Assembly (NCBI GenBank): GCA_020722705.1
Contig: DYKI01000001.1
Location: forward strand, 62,001-126,000
DNA: 64,000 nt
Direction: 5' to 3'
Origin: Chthonomonas calidirosea
Lineage (GTDB): Bacteria > Armatimonadota > Chthonomonadetes > Chthonomonadales > CAJBBX01
Below are positions 1-7,902 of the stretch, piece by piece. The number at the start of each line of letters is the position of its first letter. Within the stretch, counting starts at the first letter, position 1. The notes beneath the pieces are model-generated. The model was not told the DNA's origin, did no database searches, and saw only the letters and a list, made by a program, of their open reading frames with translations. The translations under genes were made by a program, and so were the position numbers.

Positions 1-1506
1 AAGCGGACCATGCTTCATCTCGCCGGCCGGATAGGCTTCGGCGTGGATATAGGAGATCTCTTTGAGTTTCAACGCGGCCTCCGCTGCCACTGCCGCATCA
101 TGACCGCGTCCGAGGAAGAAGAAGCAGTTGGAGGTCGCCAGATCCGAGGCGATGGCTTTGATCGCAGCCTCGTTGTCGAGGACCTTCTCGATAGCGTCGG
201 GAAGAGCCGAGAGGGCTTGCCCCGCGTCAGCCCAACCTGCCTGCCCGGCCAGCAGCCCCATGGCCGCAACCTGAGCCGAGTAGGCCTTCGTTGAGGCGAC
301 TCCGATTTCCGGTCCGGCCCGTGTGATGAGGGCCGCGTCCGTCTCCCGTTCGAGACTGGTTCCCATGCAGTTCACAACCGCCAGCGTCCTGGCCCCGAGT
401 TGGCGAGCATACCTTGCGGCGGCAACGGTGTCGGCGGTCTCGCCGCTCTGACTTACCAGAACCACTAGCGTGCGGTCGTCAATGAGCGGCCGGTCGTAGC
501 GAAACTCCGACGACACCGTGCAGTCGGCGTGTCGCCGCAGCGCCTGATCCCAGAGTCGTTTGCCGATGAGCGCGGCGTGGTATGCCGTTCCGCACGCGAC
601 GAAATGAACATTTCCGCTTCGAAGCAGCTCCAGAACAGCATCGCCTAACCCCTCGAGCGCCACTTCTCCGTCCGATCCGATGCGTCCTCGGCAGGTCTCC
701 TTCACTGCGCGGGGCTGTTCATGAATCTCCTTCAGCATGAAGTGTGCGAAGCCTTGCTTTTCCGCGGCCTCGCGGGACATCGTGAGCGGCATCATGGATG
801 CTTCCCGCTCCTTGCCATCGGCGTCCCAAATGGTTACGCTGCGCCCGCGTACCAGCGCAACGTCTCCGTCCTGCAGCGCCGATAGCCGGTCTGCCCATCC
901 CACGAGGGCCGGAACGTCCGAGGCGACAAAGGCCCCTGCATCGCCGAGCCCAACGATCAGCGGCGAGTCGCGCCTCGCGGCAACAATCACGTCGGGAGCG
1001 CCGGACCAGAGCACGGCCACAGCAAAACTCCCATGCAGCCGTTGCGTCGCGGCTCGCACTGCCTCCACAAGTCCGGAGGCCCCTCGTCGCCCGACTAGCT
1101 CGTCTTCGATCAGGTGCGAGATGACCTCGGTGTCCGTCTCCGACTGGATGCGGTGTCCGGCACTCAAGAGCGTCTGCCGGATGGCCTGATGATTTTCGAT
1201 GATGCCGTTGTGCACAACCGCAAGCTGACCCGTGCAGTCGCCATGGGGATGGGCGTTGGCCTCGCTTGGCCGACCGTGGGTGGCCCATCGTGTATGGGCT
1301 ATGGCCGGACCGGAAGCGGCCGGCAGTGCGGCGATCAACGCCTCCAGATCGGCCACCTTGCCCGGGCATCGTGCGATCCGCAACTCGTCACCGGTGCTGT
1401 ATGCCACTCCGGCCGAGTCGTACCCGCGATACTCCAGTCGTTTCAGGCTGGCAACCGCCTGCCTCAGTGAGTCTCCGGCGCCGACAAAGCCAGCTATTCC
1501 GCACAT
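1..1506 (-). CDS. glmS: Glucosamine-fructose-6-phosphate aminotransferase (partial, C-terminus outside window)
   Basis: GlmS makes glucosamine 6-phosphate from fructose 6-phosphate and glutamine, the entry step to UDP-GlcNAc for peptidoglycan and lipid A. The protein starts MCGIAGFVG, so the class II glutaminase nucleophile Cys2 is present. It continues with YRGYDSAG, a THGRPSEANAHPH stretch and VVHNGIIEN. The isomerase half shows two SIS signatures, VACGTAYHAA and VSQSGETADT. About 502 codons lie in the window, while the family has roughly 600, so the end is cut by the window edge. The start at 1506 is supported by an AGGAGG ribosome site 7 bases upstream. The first 13 bases overlap the end of the DeoR-type gene, so the two are translationally coupled and probably co-transcribed. 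Confidence 0.97.
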   Translation of the reverse strand, partial: MCGIAGFVGAGDSLRQAVASLKRLEYRGYDSAGVAYSTGDELRIARCPGKVADLEALIAALPAASGPAIAHTRWATHGRPSEANAHPHGDCTGQLAVVHNGIIENHQAIRQTLLSAGHRIQSETDTEVISHLIEDELVGRRGASGLVEAVRAATQRLHGSFAVAVLWSGAPDVIVAARRDSPLIVGLGDAGAFVASDVPALVGWADRLSALQDGDVALVRGRSVTIWDADGKEREASMMPLTMSREAAEKQGFAHFMLKEIHEQPRAVKETCRGRIGSDGEVALEGLGDAVLELLRSGNVHFVACGTAYHAALIGKRLWDQALRRHADCTVSSEFRYDRPLIDDRTLVVLVSQSGETADTVAAARYARQLGARTLAVVNCMGTSLERETDAALITRAGPEIGVASTKAYSAQVAAMGLLAGQAGWADAGQALSALPDAIEKVLDNEAAIKAIASDLATSNCFFFLGRGHDAAVAAEAALKLKEISYIHAEAYPAGEMKHGPL

Positions 1507-2336
1507 TCCTGGACCTCCTCGAAGCTCAAGATCATACCCAGACGTCGTCCGGCCTCTGCGGTCGCCGCAAGCGCGTCGAACTGCGCTCGGGTGAGCGTTG
1601 TCGTAACGATGTGAACCGACTTGTCGGAGAGCAGGCCATCCGAGGTAAACGACCAGGGATGCCTGCGGCCAATCTTGCTGGCATCAGCGACCACAAGAAC
1701 CTGAGGGATCGGAGCCAGTATCTGACGCATGAAAGCTGCCTCCTCGACACGGTCCGAGCAAAGGCTGACATTGCCGTTGCCGCCCCCCAGCACAATGCCG
1801 CTTGCGCCGACGACCGCGATGCTCGCCTGGAAACGTGTGCGCAGCTCGTGCGAGTGGAACGCCATATCGCCGGGGTTGTAGACCTCGCCGATGATCCCCG
1901 TGGACACGCCGGCCTCGACAAGCTCCAGGAGGGCAGGAAGGCTGTTGGTGAAAACGATCAAGCCGTTCGGGCTCACGCCCTGCATCGTTGCCCGACGTAT
2001 GGCCGATGCCACGGCCAGCGTCGTGCTGCCGGCAGTGACAACCAGCGCCGTCCCGTCCGGGATGTGCTTGATTGCGGCCTCAGCCATGGCTCGACGATGT
2101 CCCTCGGCCTGAGCAATCCGACGCCACGCAGCGCGGCGGTCCGCGCGAAGCCGTCCTCGCGTCAGCTCCACGCCACCGACATCCCGAAAGATCGCCTGAA
2201 GTATCTCAGCGTCTCGGCGAATGGTTCGTTCGTCTGTGCCGCATTCCGAAGCAAGTTCGCCGAGGGTTGCGCCATCTTCAGCTTCCCGAAGTCGTTCGAC
2301 AATGCGCATCCGCCGCGCTGCGGCCTGATCTGTCAT
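1494..2336 (-). CDS. DeoR/GlpR-family transcriptional regulator
   Basis: This is a sugar-responsive repressor of the DeoR type. Residues 8-60 form a winged helix-turn-helix with the family pattern RRMRIVERL, then TLGELA and ERTIRRD. The remainder is the DeoR C-terminal sensor fold, related to ribose-5-phosphate isomerase, with VVTAGSTT and a late VVADASKIGR motif. The open frame extends upstream to 2420, but the ATG at 2336 is preferred. It has an AGGGG site upstream and puts the HTH at the normal distance from the N-terminus, and the extra 28 residues are unlike the family. It overlaps glmS by 13 bases, which suggests that it controls amino-sugar supply. A promoter and three tandem repeats lie just upstream and may mediate autoregulation. 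Confidence 0.9.
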   Translation of the reverse strand: MTDQAAARRMRIVERLREAEDGATLGELASECGTDERTIRRDAEILQAIFRDVGGVELTRGRLRADRRAAWRRIAQAEGHRRAMAEAAIKHIPDGTALVVTAGSTTLAVASAIRRATMQGVSPNGLIVFTNSLPALLELVEAGVSTGIIGEVYNPGDMAFHSHELRTRFQASIAVVGASGIVLGGGNGNVSLCSDRVEEAAFMRQILAPIPQVLVVADASKIGRRHPWSFTSDGLLSDKSVHIVTTTLTRAQFDALAATAEAGRRLGMILSFEEVQECAE

Positions 2337-2357
2337 TTCTCTGCCCCTATATGGAGT

Positions 2358-2386
2358 ATTGTACCATAGGAATGTCAGGTTCACAA
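2358..2386 (-). promoter_or_regulatory. Predicted sigma-A promoter of the DeoR-glmS operon
   Basis: On the minus strand a -35 box TTGTGA (2381-2386) is followed after 17 bases by a -10 box TACAAT (2358-2363). The predicted start of transcription is near 2351, about 15 bases before the regulator's ATG. Confidence 0.6.
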
Positions 2387-2390
2387 AGAT

Positions 2391-2424
2391 ATGGGACAGT
2401 CTATGAGACATATATGACACATAT
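2391..2424. repeat. Three tandem 11-12 base repeats upstream of the DeoR-glmS promoter
   Basis: The copies are ATGGGACAGTCT (2391-2402), ATGAGACATAT (2403-2413) and ATGACACATAT (2414-2424). The last two differ at one position. The repeats are one helical turn apart and lie immediately upstream of the -35 box, as expected for a regulator binding one face of the DNA. Which protein binds is inferred, not seen. Confidence 0.5.
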
Positions 2425-2488
2425 GGTTGAGGGCACGCTCCTGGTGCACTTGGGAGGCGGACGTACTGGGCGACCTAACGGACGGAGC

Positions 2489-3082
2489 TTACTGGGGCGC
2501 GAAGTGCGGTGCGAGGCGTCTGTGAAGTGCCTGTCGCGCTCGCGACAGACGTGACTTCACCGTCCCGGCGGGAATCCGCAACACCTCGGCGATCTCATCT
2601 ACCCGCATGTCTTCGAGGTGATGCAGAATGATGACTGTCCTGTAATCCGGCGGAAGAGCCTGGACTGCCCGATGAACGAGACGACTGCGCTCCGCTTCCA
2701 TGAAAGCATGCGCTGGATCGGCATGCTCGGCGGTGATGTCGTGGTTCTCGCGATAGGAACACTCTGCGGCATCTGCTGCCGCCATCGTCGTGCGTCGCCT
2801 CCGGATATGGTCAACGCAAAGGTTGGCGGCGATGCGACGCACCCATGCGGAGCAGGCCCCATCGGCCCGCAATCGAGGCAGCGCGCGGTAGACCCGGATA
2901 AAGGTTTCCTGCGTCAGATCCGCCGCATCCGATTCGTCGCGAACCATCCTGTAGATCAGCCGGTAGACGCGCTTGTAATGGAGTTCGAGGATCTCCTCGA
3001 ACTCGGCCTTTAAGTCACGTTCAGCCTCGGAGGACAGACCTATCCATGGCCGCGCCCGTAGCAGGTTGACTACCGCACCCAT
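2489..3082 (-). CDS. ECF-type RNA polymerase sigma factor
   Basis: A 197-residue sigma-70 family factor of the extracytoplasmic-function group, containing only regions 2 and 4. Region 2 is at about residues 30-100, with LTQETFIRVYRAL and a WVRRIAANLCVDHIRRRR stretch. Region 4 is at about 135-190, with LPPDYRTVIILHHLE followed by IPAGTVKSRLSRARQAL. It would direct RNA polymerase to a stress or envelope regulon. No anti-sigma gene is adjacent on either side, which is unusual for this class. The only zinc-finger anti-sigma-like gene in the window lies 29 kb away at 32340. An inverted repeat sits just upstream at 3110-3140. Confidence 0.93.
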   Translation of the reverse strand: MGAVVNLLRARPWIGLSSEAERDLKAEFEEILELHYKRVYRLIYRMVRDESDAADLTQETFIRVYRALPRLRADGACSAWVRRIAANLCVDHIRRRRTTMAAADAAECSYRENHDITAEHADPAHAFMEAERSRLVHRAVQALPPDYRTVIILHHLEDMRVDEIAEVLRIPAGTVKSRLSRARQALHRRLAPHFAPQ

Positions 3083-3109
3083 CCATCACATCCCGTCGCC
3101 GGAGTTAAG

Positions 3110-3140
3110 CGAGCTTACGAACATATCGAACGAAAGCTCG
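3110..3140. promoter_or_regulatory. Inverted repeat upstream of the ECF sigma gene
   Basis: Outer arms CGAGCTT (3110-3116) and AAGCTCG (3134-3140) are perfect 7-base complements. The inner sequence is partly symmetrical around ATATC. It lies 28 bases upstream of the sigma gene start and could be an operator or a structured leader. The function is not known. Confidence 0.4.
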
Positions 3141-3206
3141 TTACCGGTGTGACGCCAAGATGTTATGAAAGGTGACAGGTTTCTGCAAACTCGGACGCGC
3201 CGATGC

Positions 3207-5645
3207 TCACTCGGGCAGGTCGTACTCCAGTCCGTTCGTTTCGGCCACGGAACACGGCGAGCCGATGGTCACCCGCCAGGTCCGTATCTGCAGCGGAGCA
3301 AAGTCGGCTTCCCACGCGAAGCCCAGCATGGGAAGTGCCAGTTTGGCGCGTGCTGGGCGGCTCTCGGTCTCGTAGGCCCTGACAATGATATCATTGGAGT
3401 CCTCGGCTTGCTTGCAGACGAGCGTCACAACGTTGCCTGGTTCAATCCTGAGAACCGACAGTGTCACCGGAAGCCGTCCGCTATGCGCGTGCTCGTTGAC
3501 CCAGACCGGCGGCATGTTCAGTTCGACCGCTCGACGAACGATCTCCTGCCCATCGAGACCCCCATGGTGCGGAAACAGACGATAGCGAACTGTCTGCACT
3601 CCCTGATCAACATAGGCGTACTCCGACGTCGCGCTGAGCTGCGCTGGATCGTGATGAGCGTACACCGGGCTTCTGAGCAGCGTAAGCCGAAGCTCGTTCT
3701 CAGTCGCGTCGTAGCCGTACTTGCAGTCGTTCATGATGGCAAGACCATACTGAATCCTCCTGCCATCGCCTTCGATCCAACCCGTCAGGTCGCCCCATTG
3801 CTGCCCGGGCTGCTCGCTGCCGTCAGCGGTGCGAACGGTCTGCCCGTACGGGGTCTCATATGTCGCGATCCCCTCGAAGAAGGAGACGGGCATGGCAAGC
3901 TTGAGCATTCGTCGTCGCTCTGCCCAGTGGATGGTCAGCTCGCCCTCGATAATCGGAAGGTCGCGGTAGAGGCGCACGCGATGCACGCAGCGGCCGGCAC
4001 CCCAAACCGACGTTGAGCGAATGCTCGCCCGCACGGATCCGTCCTCTTCGACAACGATGCCGTTGCACTGGAAGCATCCGAGCTCATCGCGGAACGAGGC
4101 AACGCCGTGGCTCCATGTGTCGCTGGGATCATCAATGACAAGCAGCGACATGCCGGGATCGCGCAGCACAGACACGCCGAGGACACGATCGTGCAGCTCA
4201 CCGATACATCCCGTAGAGTGCGAGATGCGCAGGCGCCACCAGTCGTTGCTTATCTCCTGTGGAGACACGACCAGCGTCCGCCCCGAATGCGATCCGTCTG
4301 CGGCAGCCTCCGACTCGCGGATCACGGTATAGCCGAGAGCCGGTATATCGGCCACAAAGCACGATCGGCGTTGGCCCGCAACGGTGGTGGGCTCGACCGC
4401 CTGAGCATATATGGGACGCCCTGCGGCATCCGCTATGTGCGCCGACCCCCGTTCGACCTCCACCGGCACACGGACATCCCACGGCAGTGTGTTCAGCAGG
4501 ATCGCGGCGTTGCCGGATCCTGTTGTGTCTACGTTGGCGGCAATGGAATGCGCGGCCGTATAGAGCACCGAGGAAGCCGTATGGCATGCGTGACCGACGG
4601 CATCTCGGGCGTCACGGTAGGCCTCGGGCAGACTAGTGCCTGCAAGTATGTCGTGGAACTGGGTGAAAAGGAGCGTCTTCCACGCCTCGGTGAGCCGACC
4701 AGACGGGTACGGGCAGCCTACAAGCGCCCGTGCCATGGAGGCTGCGCGCTCGGCTGCGAGCAGCAGGTGCTCAGCGCGACGGTTGTTGGCCTTGATCTCG
4801 GAATGGGCCGAGTAGCAGCCTCGTGCGTGGTACTGGAGCTCTTCCGCAACGACAGGCAGATCGCGACCGCTCGCGGTTTCGATCTCGACCGACTCAAAGA
4901 ACCGGTCCAGGCGACTGAGAGAAACACTGAAGGGAGGCTCAGCGCCGTCGCCACGCATGATCGATTCAATGTTGCGCTGTGTCGGTCCGCCGCCATGGTT
5001 GCCAACCCCATAGAATACGACGTAGTCCGATACCACCCGGGAAGCGGCGCGAGCGCACTCGCGCACGTGCTCCGCCAGCTCCTCGGGCCAGGTGCAGTAG
5101 GAGCGGGCAATCCGAGCGGCGATCACTTCGCTTCCGTCCGGGGATCGCCAGACGAATATCGGATCCGGGATATCCTTCTCATGGGGACCGGGCCTCATGA
5201 ACACATAGCGTGAGAGACCAAGGTGTCGCAGTATCTGAGGCAGCGCCCCGGGATGCCCGAACGTGTCCGGGTTGTACCCGATGGTCGCCCGGCGGCCGAA
5301 CCGCTCAGCCAGGTACCGCTGGCCGTACAGCCCTTGCCGCATGAGCGACTCTCCCGACGGAATGTTGGCATCAGGCTCCACCCACCAGCCCCCAACAAGC
5401 TCCCACCTGCCCTCTCGGACACGGTCACCGATCTCCGCCAGCATCTCCGGCTCCACCTCTTCAAGCATTCGGTAGAACGCCGACGAACTGCAGGTGAAGC
5501 AGAAATCCGGAAACTCGTTCATCCGGTCCAGCGCAGATCGGAATGTGGACCGGATGGTTTCGAGCCCCTCTGGCCATCGCCAGAGCCAAACGGGATCAAT
5601 GTGGGCGTTCCCGATGGCATGCAGTGTGCGCCGTTCGGACGGCAT
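3207..5645 (-). CDS. Glycoside hydrolase family 38 alpha-mannosidase
   Basis: A retaining, zinc-dependent alpha-mannosidase of 812 residues, the usual length for bacterial GH38. Residues 15-22 are HIDPVWLW, giving His15 and Asp17 as zinc ligands. GYNPDTFGH at 123-131 carries Asp127, the expected catalytic nucleophile and zinc ligand. VGNHGGGPT follows, and the C-terminal half is the beta-rich domain of the family. There is no signal peptide, so it probably acts in the cytoplasm on imported mannosides. The ATG at 5645 has AGGAGG 8 bases upstream. It is the last gene of a minus-strand run with a PIG-L deacetylase, a 2-hydroxyacid dehydrogenase and a URO-D-fold protein. The true substrate linkage cannot be read from sequence. 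Confidence 0.93.
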   Translation of the reverse strand: MPSERRTLHAIGNAHIDPVWLWRWPEGLETIRSTFRSALDRMNEFPDFCFTCSSSAFYRMLEEVEPEMLAEIGDRVREGRWELVGGWWVEPDANIPSGESLMRQGLYGQRYLAERFGRRATIGYNPDTFGHPGALPQILRHLGLSRYVFMRPGPHEKDIPDPIFVWRSPDGSEVIAARIARSYCTWPEELAEHVRECARAASRVVSDYVVFYGVGNHGGGPTQRNIESIMRGDGAEPPFSVSLSRLDRFFESVEIETASGRDLPVVAEELQYHARGCYSAHSEIKANNRRAEHLLLAAERAASMARALVGCPYPSGRLTEAWKTLLFTQFHDILAGTSLPEAYRDARDAVGHACHTASSVLYTAAHSIAANVDTTGSGNAAILLNTLPWDVRVPVEVERGSAHIADAAGRPIYAQAVEPTTVAGQRRSCFVADIPALGYTVIRESEAAADGSHSGRTLVVSPQEISNDWWRLRISHSTGCIGELHDRVLGVSVLRDPGMSLLVIDDPSDTWSHGVASFRDELGCFQCNGIVVEEDGSVRASIRSTSVWGAGRCVHRVRLYRDLPIIEGELTIHWAERRRMLKLAMPVSFFEGIATYETPYGQTVRTADGSEQPGQQWGDLTGWIEGDGRRIQYGLAIMNDCKYGYDATENELRLTLLRSPVYAHHDPAQLSATSEYAYVDQGVQTVRYRLFPHHGGLDGQEIVRRAVELNMPPVWVNEHAHSGRLPVTLSVLRIEPGNVVTLVCKQAEDSNDIIVRAYETESRPARAKLALPMLGFAWEADFAPLQIRTWRVTIGSPCSVAETNGLEYDLPE

Positions 5646-5834
5646 GGGCGAAGTCCTCCTGGGTTAAACTGACCGCATCTATTGGACGCATGTCCGAGCA
5701 ACTCCTACGCCCCTATCGCCAATGTCCTGTAGACATGCGGACCGAAAGCAGCGCAGGCGTCCCATTGTCGAAACCTCTGCTGTCACATGTTCAGCTCGAC
5801 CTGACCGCGATCGGCATAGACGGGCATCGAACGC

Positions 5835-6890
5835 CTATGGGCCGCCGCTCAGGAACGCCTCCACCTTACCTGCGATCACGTCATGACGGCCCGGGACGCT
5901 CAGAACATCACACTCCGACCCCAGAATGTGGGGATGCTGAACCTCGCGCATGCGCTGCACCGTCTCCTCAGCCATCTGCTTCACCATGCCGACCGTCAGA
6001 TCGTCGGAATAGAAGCGCTTGGTCGGCAGGTTCCCGTACAGCACCGTCGTCTTGGGGACCAGAGCGGCATCCTCCCAGAGCCGCCGAGAGCTGCCAAGGC
6101 TCAGAACGGCGGGATCGAGCGATGCAAAAGCGCGCACCATGTCATCGGTAAGCTCGCCGCAGCAATGGAAGAACAACTCTGCGCCGCCGCTTCGAATGGT
6201 GTCGGCGACCCTTCTGTTCCACCTCATGACCAGACGTTCAAAAATGCCCGATCGGCGTGCGAGCTGCTTGGGGGAGATGTAGACCAGGTTAGCGGCAGGC
6301 TCGGCAACAACGATCATCTGGGCGCCCGCTGCCAGTTGTGCTCGCACCGAGCCTTCTATGACCCGCGTGCACATTTCCAAGACCGTCTCCAACATCCGAA
6401 CACCGTGATCTTCCTCGGCAGTGGTTCCCGATGCTGCCACGTACACAACCGAGATTGGATCCGCCAGGAGCTTCGTCATGAGCGAGAACGGACCGATCAC
6501 CATCCCACACGGGACAAGGTCGGGCTGACCGGCTACAAAGCGAACAGCCTCGACGCCTGCCGCCAGGCGCTGGGTCAAACGTCCAGTGAAACCCTCATCA
6601 ACGGCCCTCAGGTCCGCATCCGACGGACACTCGCTCAGGTGAAAGACATCCCTGTCCGCTTCCGGAACGCCGAGACATGACAGTAACTGCGACTTCTCAA
6701 TGGTGAGGTCCATCAACGGAATGGCAAGCGGGCTCTTGTAGCGCCGAGCGGCTTCAGCAACGACAGCCCCAAGACGGGCTCCGTCGAGGACAATGCTGTC
6801 GTGGTCAGGCTTTTCGCGCAGCACCAGATCGGTGCCGATTGGGACCCGATGTCCCGCCGATGCGAGATCGAGGATTGCTGTTCTTTCCAA
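5835..6890 (-). CDS. URO-D-fold protein (MtaA/uroporphyrinogen decarboxylase-like family)
   Basis: A 351-residue TIM-barrel protein of the URO-D superfamily. Its HCCGEL segment resembles the His-x-Cys metal site of corrinoid methyltransferases such as MtaA and MtbA. It lacks the surroundings of haem genes, so tetrapyrrole decarboxylation is unlikely. Members of this group in environmental bacteria usually sit, as here, in sugar-utilisation clusters, and their reaction is unknown. The start is a TTG at 6890 with AAGGA very close upstream, so the N-terminus is uncertain. The IGTDLVL segment near the start matches the family's usual first strand. The gene lies 52 bases downstream of the 2-hydroxyacid dehydrogenase. 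Confidence 0.85.
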   Translation of the reverse strand: MERTAILDLASAGHRVPIGTDLVLREKPDHDSIVLDGARLGAVVAEAARRYKSPLAIPLMDLTIEKSQLLSCLGVPEADRDVFHLSECPSDADLRAVDEGFTGRLTQRLAAGVEAVRFVAGQPDLVPCGMVIGPFSLMTKLLADPISVVYVAASGTTAEEDHGVRMLETVLEMCTRVIEGSVRAQLAAGAQMIVVAEPAANLVYISPKQLARRSGIFERLVMRWNRRVADTIRSGGAELFFHCCGELTDDMVRAFASLDPAVLSLGSSRRLWEDAALVPKTTVLYGNLPTKRFYSDDLTVGMVKQMAEETVQRMREVQHPHILGSECDVLSVPGRHDVIAGKVEAFLSGGP

Positions 6891-6942
6891 GTTCCTTGTC
6901 CCCAGCGGTAGTCTCTCGTTCCCCGATGCAGCGTTCCCAAGA

Positions 6943-7896
6943 CTAGTACCCTGACTCGGGGTCTACGGCGTTCAGCAGAGGATAGCCGTTCATGAAACGA
7001 TGCAGGTTTTCGGAGAAGAGATCGGTTGAACGTCGGCTATTGTGGGGGCTCGCTCCACCGGAATGCTGCGTCAAGATGACGTTCGGTGCAGCCCATATCG
7101 GATCGTCGTTCGGTATGGGTTCTCGTTCGGTCGCGTCAAGGCCTGCGCCGGCCAGCCTGCCTTCGGCCAGGGCGTCAATCAGCGCCGTCTGATCCACCAG
7201 GGCTCCGCGCCCGACGTTGTACAGATAGGCCCCGCGTTTCATCAGGTGCAGCCGCTCACTCCCAATGAGCCCTCGAGTGGCAGGCGTCAGGGGCAAGCAC
7301 AGAGCAACGTGATGCGCCGTGGGCAAGACCTCGTCCAGTCTTGTCACCGGCACGAAGCGCTGCACCCATGCAGTCTCTTCGGGCTTCACCAGGTCCGACC
7401 CCACGACGGTCATTCCCAAACCGCGCGCCTTACGACAGAGCGCTGATCCCACATGACCGAGACCAACCACGAGGAGCGTCTGACCCTCAAGCTCGAACCG
7501 TTTCGGCGCCACGCTCGGCCTGACCCACGCGCGTTGCATTTGAGCCCGAACGTACTCGTGCAGCCCGGTGCCGAAAGCAAGCATCATCGCGATGACCATC
7601 TCGGCAACCGGCGTGCCGTGCGCCCCACGACCGTTGGTCAGGAGCAGTCCTCGATCATGGATGGCGTCGAGAGGCAGGTGATCCACCCCCGCGGATCGGC
7701 AGTGGATCCATTCCAGACTCCGCATAGCCGCGATCGTGTCGGCGGAAACATGGTCGCAGAAGAGCGCTCGAGCGCCCGCCAAGGCCTCATTCTCTATGGA
7801 CTCGATGCGGCCGATATGGAACGTCACTTCGGGGAACGACTCGACGAGGCAGTCAAGATGGCTCTGATCGAGCGTCGTCGTGATCAGGGCTTCCAC
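6943..7896 (-). CDS. NAD-dependent D-2-hydroxyacid dehydrogenase
   Basis: A 317-residue oxidoreductase that should interconvert a 2-keto acid and a D-2-hydroxy acid. The central Rossmann domain shows VVGLGHVGSALCR. The catalytic Arg is in NVGRGALVD, the Glu in DATEREP and the His in LTQHSGG, so all three catalytic residues are present. The length is normal for the glyoxylate/phosphoglycerate dehydrogenase family. The start is GTG at 7896, preceded by a GAGG site. It begins 6 bases after the stop of the PIG-L gene, so the two are in one transcript. The substrate is unknown, though the context suggests a sugar-derived acid. Confidence 0.92.
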   Translation of the reverse strand: MEALITTTLDQSHLDCLVESFPEVTFHIGRIESIENEALAGARALFCDHVSADTIAAMRSLEWIHCRSAGVDHLPLDAIHDRGLLLTNGRGAHGTPVAEMVIAMMLAFGTGLHEYVRAQMQRAWVRPSVAPKRFELEGQTLLVVGLGHVGSALCRKARGLGMTVVGSDLVKPEETAWVQRFVPVTRLDEVLPTAHHVALCLPLTPATRGLIGSERLHLMKRGAYLYNVGRGALVDQTALIDALAEGRLAGAGLDATEREPIPNDDPIWAAPNVILTQHSGGASPHNSRRSTDLFSENLHRFMNGYPLLNAVDPESGY

Positions 7897-7902
7897 AGGG
7901 CC

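Noticed and set aside
4107-5213. Plus-strand frame of 368 codons inside the GH38 gene
   Set aside because: The GH38 frame on the minus strand carries all catalytic motifs. This frame has none.
5835-6890. hemE for haem synthesis
   Set aside because: The protein is URO-D-fold, but the HCCG motif and sugar-gene context fit the methyltransferase-like group. No other haem gene is nearby.
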